From NCBI GenBank assembly GCA_027625915.1, contig JANTQA010000032.1, positions 8,184,001-8,248,000 of the forward strand: a stretch of 64,000 nt of DNA, given 5' to 3'. The position numbers and the translations under genes were made by a program. The notes below the pieces were generated by a model, which was not told where the DNA came from, made no database searches, and saw only the letters and a program-made list of their open reading frames with translations. The first letter of the stretch is position 1. The number at the start of each line of letters is the position of its first letter. This DNA comes from Anaeramoeba flamelloides (lineage: Eukaryota; Metamonada; Anaeramoebidae). Of this stretch, positions 57,412-64,000 are shown one piece after another.

Positions 57412-57693
57412 TTGAATATTAATAAAGGTGAATTTAATGGGGATATTGAACTTTTTACTGAAGTCGATGAAAGTAACGGAATAATTGGTTTTGTTGAAGA
57501 GGATTTACAAAAAGAGGATAGTTATAATGAAAATGACATCGAAGAAATAGAGGAAATTTTAACAAGTGGTCGGAATATAATTCCTGATCTAATGGATGAT
57601 GATGTTTTTGGGATATCTTTTGATAAAAGATTACCCATTTCTTTTACTGAGAATACTCTCTTATTTGAAATAGATAGAGAGAAAAATAAATAA
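57412..57693 (+). CDS. Acidic small frame at the end of the Kolobok element
   Basis: About 93 codons, first in-frame codon TTG, no ATG near the start. The product is acidic (VDESNGIIGFVEEDLQKEDS, NDIEEIEEILTSG) without a recognised domain. It is either the last exon of the transposase or a second product. It ends 150 bp before the family A insertion. Confidence 0.4.
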   Translation: MNINKGEFNGDIELFTEVDESNGIIGFVEEDLQKEDSYNENDIEEIEEILTSGRNIIPDLMDDDVFGISFDKRLPISFTENTLLFEIDREKNK

Positions 57694-57843
57694 AATTTAT
57701 GTTCTTCTTCTTTTTTTGAAAATATATAGGGTAATGGAAATAGGTATATCTTTTTTCCTTCTTTTTAAAATCATTATTATTATTCTTTTATTATATTTTT
57801 TGAAGAAACTAGTAATGAATATTTCTACATAAATATTCTATTA

Positions 57844-58041
57844 CAGTCAGTTTCACTTTTAAGGCACAAACTTTCAACGAAATTTAAGGCACAATAAAAA
57901 TCTCAAATTAAGGCACAAAATTTGGAATTTTATTTTTTACAATTTATTTTTACTAGAATTTGAATTTTGTGCTTTAATTTGAGATTTTGCTTGTGCCTTA
58001 AATTTCGTAGAAAGTTTGTGCCTTAAAAGTGAAACTGACTG
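57844..58041. mobile_element. Family A foldback miniature element, copy 5, inside the Kolobok element
   Basis: 198 bp, TA on both sides, arms CAGTCAGTTTCACTTTTAAG, internal AAGGCACAA repeats. Its position in the 3' non-coding part of the Kolobok element dates it as the later insertion. Confidence 0.88.
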
Positions 58042-58680
58042 TATTTCTTTAAAAATAGAATATGGTCGTAGAAAGAATTGTTAATCCATATTATTAACAA
58101 TTTTTTCTTAAAGACCTATATTGTTAAATGTGTTTTAATTTTTTCTTATTTTTACTTGTTTTATTTTGTGTTATTTTGAGAGAGAAACAGTGAGAGAGAC
58201 AAAGAGAAAAGAAAAAAAAAATGAGTATTGCTTGATAGTTAATTCCCATTTTTACAATCTGAGTGGATCATTTTTAATTTGGCTTTTTAAAGTTAGAGTT
58301 GTATATTTAAATCTTAAAAAAGATCAGGTTTTTTTGATGCAAGAAACCCGTGATGATTTTTCTTTTTCATTTTCCCGTTCCTGAACAAGGTGTTCGAGTT
58401 CACGTATCTCAAAATTTCTTTTTCATTTTTCAGAAAAAAAATGACCAAAAATGATTTTTTGATCCAAATTGGAGAATATTTCCAAGATCATTCTTTCCCT
58501 ACTCGAATGATTTTAGGTCAAATGCTTTCAAGACTATTTGTTGAATTGCAAACGTAGTCCTTAAACTCTTCAATTCGGATTTTGGTAAAAAAAATAATAA
58601 ATTGTCAAAAATTACATTTTTGAACCACTATTAAAATAAATACACAGTCAAGTGTCCGTCACATAAGAGCCAAAATAATA

Positions 58681-58904
58681 CTTATAATTGTAAAATTAAA
58701 AGATCAAAATTTTCATTTATCTTTACAAAAAAAAACACATCAACCAAGAATTACAATAAACCATCAAGTTTCCTAATTCTCAAAAAGTAATTTATGATTT
58801 AAGCTGATTTAAAGAATAAAAAAATTGAAATTTTCTATGATTTATAAAATCTAATTTTGGAAACCCTCATAAAAAGTTTGTTACATTTATTTTGCAACAA
58901 ATAG
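58681..58904. mobile_element. Family B TA-flanked element, copy 2
   Basis: Splits the right arm of the family D foldback: the arm reads GAGCCAAAATAA before and AAGTAGCCATACC after. TA on both sides; right end CAACAAATAG. Confidence 0.75.
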
Positions 58905-58961
58905 TAAGTAGCCATACCATATAAAAAATATCTTTTTTTCAAATTTGAGATATTACAAACC

Positions 58962-59594
58962 TTAATAATTAAATAGATGAAATTACAAAAAATTTTTAAA
59001 AAATATCATCATCAAAGATATTTTTAAGGAATCCAAATTTAGGTAATTCAAAAAAACCTGTGTTTCAAGATAATACTGATGATCACATAATAAAAAGATC
59101 AATATTTTTCTCCGCCTTTTCAAAAAAAATTACCTTCCAATTCGACAAAACGGAAATTAATAATTAAAGCTTTTTTACTGAAATAAAAAAATTGAAATGA
59201 GACAATTGAATAAAAAAATCTGTTTTTTGAAAAGCAGAATTAACACTTAGTTCCATTTACTCAGAAACAAATAGTATATATGGAAAATTATTTATTTGGA
59301 CTTTTTTCGATCTCAAAATTAAAAAGATTTACTAAAAAATAGAAAAGTGGATATTACCAAAATCTCAGAAATTAGGGTAAGTAATAGTTTAGGATCACTG
59401 ACATTTGTATTGTCTCAAATAACCTAATCTTTAAAATGCACTTTTTTATTCAAAAAAATTAGAATTCTCAAAAAGTTTAACTATTAAATCCTTGTTCCTG
59501 TTTTTTTTTTAACTTTTTTGATTTATTTTATTGATAATTAGACAATAAAATTCAAGCAAATTAACAAATAATTTTTTTATTTTTTTATTCCTAT
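58962..59594. other. Short intergenic region before the transporter
   Basis: Holds family B copy 3 and AT-rich sequence; the transporter promoter is presumably in 59275-59594, but no defined motif is visible. Confidence 0.45.
59076..59274. mobile_element. Family B TA-flanked element, copy 3
   Basis: Starts CTGATGATCACATAATAAAA and ends AGAAACAAATAG; TA on both sides; 199 bp; it lies 170 bp from copy 2 in the same orientation. Confidence 0.7.
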
Positions 59595-61196
59595 ATGAGA
59601 TCAATAGATTCCAAAATTGCATCTGCTTCATCAAGATCTTCAGAAGAACAAGAACAAGAACAAGAACAAGAAAATGAACAACAAACAAAAAAATCTACAA
59701 ACAAGAACAAATTACCGCCATTATCAAAAAGGATCTTTGTTCTTAGTAACACGATCATTGGTGTTGGTACGATTTCGATTGCCTTTACCCTGAAATCGTG
59801 TGGTTTAATTTTGGGGCTAATTTTATTGTTTGTAAGTGCATATCTTTCCTATTATTCGTTGTCCTTGTTAATTCGATGCAAACTGATGACTGGGATTGGG
59901 GGCTATACAGAATTAGCATCGCACACCCTGGGGAAAAAGTTTAAATGGATTGTTCCGTTTACATTATTTATTTACACATTTGGAGCGATTGCGGGATATT
60001 TTACATTTTTAGGTGATAGCCTGCCGCCACTCATCCACAAGTGGGGTGACAATTCACTCTCTGCGCATTCCATCTGGTTTAATCGAGAGTTTTTGATTAC
60101 TCTGACTGTTGTGCTCATAATTAGCCCCTTGGCGTTCGTTCGGCAAATTACCAAGCTCGGCTTTACATCGTTGATTTCCCTCTGCGCAACGATCTTTGTT
60201 GTAGTCACTGTGGTTATTCAATCCATCTCAAGAATGACTGACAAGAAGGTTGATTTGGCGATTGAAAATGGGGAGGTGGTCTATTTCCAATTTAGCACAC
60301 AGATACTCCTTGCCTTACCAATCACCACTTTTGCGTTTGTGTGCCAGGTAAATTTATTTTCTGTGATTCAAAATATCATGGGCAAAAGCGAAGGCAAAGG
60401 TCAGGGTTTGGTCTTGAAAAGAGACGTTTCTGATCAGCACCAAAAAGCCAAATCGCGAAGGATGAAAATCATTGCCTTTGGCGCAATAGTAACCGCTTCC
60501 TTCATTTATATCGGGATCAGTATCTTTGGGTATCTCCAATTCCGTGGCAAAACGCAAGGGGACCTGTTAAAAAACTATTCCTCAACAAACAATATTGCCG
60601 ATAGTGCTCGAATTGCAATGTCGTTGGCAATCATTCTTTGTAGCCCCGTTTATTTTTTTGCTTGCAGGAAGGCGTTTCGCGACACCTTCTTCCCAAAATG
60701 GGAATTTGTCGGCAAAAAATTCGTTTTTTTGACAATCGTGCCACTGATCATTTCCCTAGGAGTTTGCCTATTAGTGAAAAATATCGTTGTAATATTTGAT
60801 TTAACCTCTGCAATCGCGGGCAATGTTGTTGTGTTTATCCTCCCAGGTTATTTTTATATCAAAATTAAAAATAACCCTCATTTACAACTTTCGACAAACA
60901 TTACAGAATCAATCCGTGATTATGAAGAACTTTCAGAAACAGATTCGAGAGATGACCAGAAAAATGGCAATTTGGATTCGGGTTCGATAAAAGATCTCAT
61001 AACCACCTCAGAGGAAGATGAACAATCATTATTAATTCAAAAAACTAAATCTCAAAAAAAATTGAAAAAAAATCAAAGTAAATGGGTATATTTTAAAAAA
61101 AATTGGAACTCAATATTAATGATAGCTTTTGGTACAATATCAGGGGTCGCCTGTACAACTAAATCAATTCTGAGTATCGCTGGTGTTGATATTTAA
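59595..61196 (+). CDS. AAAP-family amino acid transporter (SLC38-like)
   Basis: 533 residues, no intron. Residues 1-40 are a hydrophilic cytosolic tail with a Gln-Glu repeat. About eleven membrane helices follow: 46-66, 69-91, 117-138, 165-183, 190-211, 233-255, 291-315, 339-356, 376-397, 400-420 and 505-528. The first helix has the family motif LSNTIIGVGTISIAFTLKSCG (N-x-I-I-G-x-G core), the site around which Na+ and the amino acid bind in SLC38 relatives. An acidic cytosolic loop (434-495) precedes the last helix. The family imports or redistributes neutral amino acids across plasma or lysosomal membranes; the substrate is not evident. The core is GC-richer than the tails. The ATG chosen is the first of the frame, after a stop-rich T-tract leader. 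Confidence 0.92.
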   Translation: MRSIDSKIASASSRSSEEQEQEQEQENEQQTKKSTNKNKLPPLSKRIFVLSNTIIGVGTISIAFTLKSCGLILGLILLFVSAYLSYYSLSLLIRCKLMTGIGGYTELASHTLGKKFKWIVPFTLFIYTFGAIAGYFTFLGDSLPPLIHKWGDNSLSAHSIWFNREFLITLTVVLIISPLAFVRQITKLGFTSLISLCATIFVVVTVVIQSISRMTDKKVDLAIENGEVVYFQFSTQILLALPITTFAFVCQVNLFSVIQNIMGKSEGKGQGLVLKRDVSDQHQKAKSRRMKIIAFGAIVTASFIYIGISIFGYLQFRGKTQGDLLKNYSSTNNIADSARIAMSLAIILCSPVYFFACRKAFRDTFFPKWEFVGKKFVFLTIVPLIISLGVCLLVKNIVVIFDLTSAIAGNVVVFILPGYFYIKIKNNPHLQLSTNITESIRDYEELSETDSRDDQKNGNLDSGSIKDLITTSEEDEQSLLIQKTKSQKKLKKNQSKWVYFKKNWNSILMIAFGTISGVACTTKSILSIAGVDI

Positions 61197-62600
61197 GATA
61201 CTTATTTTTTATTCTTCTTTTTGAAATTTTTTGTTAAAAAAAATCAAAAAAACAATATTACATATATTTATACATATATTTATTATATATTTATACCTCT
61301 ATTTATACATATTTTATTATTTATACATTAAAATTTATTTTGCATTTTGTTGTTTCTTTTTAAAGATGAATTTCGAAATTAATTTTAATTTTTTTCTCAA
61401 AATATAAGAAATAATGTAATCTCAAGAATATAATTTCAAGTACTAGAGAATTCACTGATAAATTATTAAGAGTTGATTGGTCATAAAAACTGAATTAAAA
61501 ATAATTTAGATCATGAAATTTTGTCTGTTTTTGACAAAGTTTTTAATTTTAATAGTTAATAGTTTTGTTGTCTTCAAAATAAAAAAGATTCCATTTTTTT
61601 TTATTTTTTCTTTCACTAGATTCATTTTTAAACCAATGGTATTCTTTAAGTTCAAAACTTGAAAAATATACATTACTGTTGAGGGGAAAATTTTTGGATA
61701 CAGAAAAATGGTTGGACACCATTTTTAATTGGGAACATTAGTAAAAGTGAAAATCAAATCTTATTGATAACTAGGCGAATTTTATATAAATATAGATTTA
61801 TATGTGTTCCAAGTTCATTAATATGTGGTGTGTGTAGAATACTCGTTTGAATGGTTGATAACTAAAGTAGATCATGCTCTTTTAACAAAAATCCAAGTTT
61901 TAGTAAAGTTTACTATTAATTCTGAAAATGGTAATTTTTAAACTTGCTTTAGATTATAAGAGATAAGGTTTTGAAAAAAGTAGAATTACATTAATTGTTA
62001 TTCTAATAAGTAGATTATTATTATTTTTTTTAGTTATTTCTCAAACGAATGAAATTAAAAATCATTTTCAATAATGTTCAAAATTAAAATTGCTTTCCAA
62101 TATTTTTCTCTGTACTAAATTTGTCTCTCAACAGTAACAAGATTTTTTCGTTAAAAGTAAAAAAAAAAAAAAATCTATTTTATTAAAACGATTAAAATCA
62201 ATTTTAAAGAGAAATTTATCCCATTCAGACCTTAAGCAATTGTATTTCAAGCATTTTGATTCTTTTTTGGGTTTCGTTGACGATCAGAATTTTTTGGCAT
62301 TTGGTATATACAAAAAAATTTGAAAGTAGAGAATATCACGAATAAAATATTTTAAAATTTTGTCCTATAGTTGTCGTCAAAGTACTGATCCCTTAAAGAA
62401 TAATAAAAACAAAAAAAAAATATTAAAAATAAAATTTTTTGGTTCTAATTCTATGTGAATTCTTATCTCTTTAATTTTATTTTGTTATTTTTTTGATTAT
62501 TAAAGATAATAAAAAAACAAATTAATAAATAAAGAAATAAATAAAAACAATGAATAACAAAAAATAATAATTCAATAACATTTTAAGGAGAGCTTGAAAT
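61197..62600. other. Intergenic region between transporter and RPL8
   Basis: Contains family J copy 2 and AT-rich sequence; the two genes converge here. Nothing else is seen. Confidence 0.5.
61676..62134. mobile_element. Family J inverted-repeat element, copy 2
   Basis: 459 bp, TA on both sides; ends CTGTTGAGGGGAAAA and (complement) CTGTTGAGAGACAAA. Interior matches 21346-21805 (e.g. TTGATAACTAGGYGAATTTT, TGTGGTGTGTGTAGAATACT). Non-coding. Confidence 0.75.
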
Positions 62601-63848
62601 TTATTTTTTTTTGGAAGCACCTGATCTTCTACCAGTTCTTCTAGCAGAAATTAAACCAACTTTTTGACCAATGGATGCAAATCTACTGATAGTTGATGGG
62701 TGACCGATATGTTGATGGTTACCACCACCATGTGGATGTTCAACGGGCTATTCGGATTTTGAATAAAATGAAAAACAAATTAAACAGGAGTGGGTATTCA
62801 ATTAAAGTAAAAGAAAATTTAATTGTGGGTTTCTGAAATAATTCAAAAACTAACAACAGTAAGATCAAAAAGAAGTAGAAATTGGAAAAATAAAAAGAAA
62901 AAGAATAAAATTAAAGGGATCAAAAACAAAGAAAGATTTTACATTTTTAGCAACACCTCTAACTACTGGCCATCTGTTTTTTTTTGCTTTATTTTTGAAA
63001 TAGGCTCTTCCTGCTTTAAGTAAAGGTTTGTCAACTCTTCCTCCACCAGCAACAATTCCAATGGTAGCTCTAGCCTTTGAGGAAACAAATTTTTTTGTTC
63101 CAGATGGAAGTCTGATTCTTGTTTTGCCTTCTTCAGGTTTGTGTCCAATGACGGTGGCATAGTTTCCGGAACATCTTGCAATTTTTCCTCGGTCTCCCAT
63201 TCTTCCTTCTACATTACAAATAATTGTACCTTCTGGTAAGACACCGATTGGGAGAGTGTTACCTGGTTCAAGACGAGCTTTATTTATTTTCGATATTTTT
63301 AAAATATTAATGATTTTTTACACATTAATGTTATGAATTAATTTTTTTTGTTTTTTTTTTTACAAATTGAAGGAGTTAAATTTTAGATTAATTTGAATTT
63401 GAATTTGTATTTATGTTTGTGGATTTTTTTTATTTTTCAAAAAAAAAAACATTCACAAAAAAAATTGAAAAACAAAACAAAAAAAAAAAAGAAAATAAAA
63501 AAAAATAAAAAGCAAATCAACAAAATAAAAAAAAAAGAAATTTTTTTACAAAGATCAAAAATACATACCAGTTTTTCCACAGAAAATAAATTGGCCAGAG
63601 TACATTCCTTCAGTAGCAATGAAAAGTTCTTTTTGTTTTTTGTTTCCAAGAACACTTTTGAAATGAACAACAGCAAGTGGTGCAGATCTACCTGGATCGT
63701 GAATAATGTTGTGGACAACACCTCTGATATAACCTCTTTTTTCGACTCGATCTAAAGATCTAAGTTTTGCTGCTCCCTTTCTATGATGTGTGTGTGCTCG
63801 AAAGACAGTTCCACTTCCTTTACGTTGTGTTCTTACTCTTTTACCCAT
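62601..63848 (-). CDS. RPL8: 60S ribosomal protein L8 (uL2), three exons
   Basis: Minus-strand exons 63848-63569, 63277-62943 and 62747-62601 join in phase to 253 residues; human RPL8 has 257 and the alignment is nearly gap-free. uL2 lies at the subunit interface and supports the peptidyl-transferase centre. Family landmarks: [78 protein letters not shown] and [15 protein letters not shown], the last containing the conserved histidine-bearing loop that reaches the catalytic centre. The C terminus is the basic tail [13 protein letters not shown]. Introns of 291 and 195 nt have donors GTATGT and GTAAAA and acceptors ATAAAG and AATAG. The ATG frame at 62865-63200 starts inside exon 2 at an internal Met and runs into the intron, so it is not a gene start. 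No snoRNA is visible in the introns. Confidence 0.97.
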
Positions 63849-64000
63849 TTTTTAAAATTTGTGAATGTAATTAAAAAAAAAAATGAATCACTTTGAGAAT
63901 TTTGGAAAAGTAAATTATGGTTTGTAAGGTTTATTTCAGCACCTTCTCATTAATTATTTGCTTTCGAGAAAGTACCATTTTGTTGTTACTGATAAATTCT
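63849..64000. other. Upstream flank of RPL8
   Basis: AT-rich 5' flank up to the window edge; no defined promoter motif recognised. Confidence 0.4.

Larger units (their letters stand above)
54140..58560 (+). mobile_element. Kolobok-type DNA transposon
   Basis: 4421 bp. The left end CGACTACGTTTGCAATTCAA and right end (complement) GGACTACGTTTGCAATTCAA differ at one of 20 bases. TTAA flanks both ends (54136-54139, 58561-58564), and the host foldback is continuous if the element and one TTAA are removed. TTAA targets plus the transposase type place it in Kolobok rather than in Mutator or piggyBac. Subterminal features: a perfect 26-bp inverted repeat (54340-54365 with 54421-54446) and the box CACGTATCTCAAAA near both ends (about 54282 and 58401). 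It holds the transposase frame, two further frames and a family A insertion. It is relatively young: the ends and the main frame are nearly intact. Confidence 0.82.
52873..58961. mobile_element. Family D TTAA foldback element, copy 3, hosting a Kolobok transposon
   Basis: The left arm (52873-53060) and the right arm (58565 to 58961) are reverse-complement relatives of the other family D copies, and TTAA lies outside both (52869-52872 and 58962-58965). Left landmark ATTTTGGCTCTTCGGTGACC, right (complement) ATTTTGGCTCTTATGTGAC. The family's middle section is at about 53930-54135. Between left arm and middle is about 870 bp of foreign AT-rich sequence. The Kolobok element (54140-58560) sits at a TTAA in the middle section, and a family B element (58681-58904) splits the right arm. 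Confidence 0.8.

Noticed and set aside
61676-62134. Family J as a solo long terminal repeat
   Set aside because: Ends are inverted repeats of about 70 bp flanked by TA, which fits a DNA element and not an LTR.

Overview
The window is nuclear DNA from an AT-rich unicellular eukaryote. The evidence is short GT-AG introns, a 60S ribosomal protein gene (uL2/RPL8), a cytoplasmic dynein light chain, an ER membrane complex subunit, a 5S rRNA gene and tRNA-Asp genes. All recognised genes use the standard code. The single-exon RCC1-BTB gene, the amoeba-like gene set and the extreme AT bias would fit an amoeboid protist such as an Anaeramoeba-type metamonad; this placement is inference, not demonstrated.

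Layout: 1-6.2 kb holds one coiled-coil acidic protein gene and mostly gene-free DNA. At 6.2-6.7 kb is a three-exon EMC6 gene. At 7.6-9.0 kb is a repeat full of small hairpins, with an inverted relative at 16.3-17.6 kb. A lone 5S rRNA gene lies at 11.2 kb. A 428-bp near-perfect palindrome (12.1 kb) and two small TA-flanked elements follow. A membrane-anchored metallophosphoesterase is at 14.1-16.0 kb and a Tctex-type dynein light chain at 18.7-19.3 kb (minus, three exons, not visible as one ORF). An RCC1-BTB protein is at 22.4-24.2 kb (minus) and a cysteine-rich membrane protein at 28.9-29.9 kb. The 30-52 kb part is almost all repeats, including three copies of a segmental duplication that each carry an identical tRNA-Asp(GTC) gene. 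A Kolobok-type DNA transposon with its transposase sits at 54.1-58.6 kb. An AAAP-type amino-acid transporter (59.6-61.2 kb) and RPL8 (62.6-63.8 kb, minus) close the window.

The most striking content is the mobile DNA. Two classes of short inverted-repeat elements dominate. One class is flanked by TTAA and mostly starts with GGG/GGAC/GGTT; the other is flanked by TA. They are nested in each other many times. Empty and filled sites can be compared inside the window because the tRNA-bearing segment is duplicated: one copy has an intact TTAA where another has two TTAA-elements inserted back to back. The Kolobok transposon (TTAA duplication, about 20-bp inverted ends) is itself inserted in the middle of an older TTAA foldback element, and carries a TA-flanked foldback element inside it.

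The host genes look like ordinary housekeeping genes and show no operon-like organisation. Genes are separated by 1-10 kb of repeat-rich AT sequence. Repeat and element boundaries marked with about are read by eye and may be off by a few bases.
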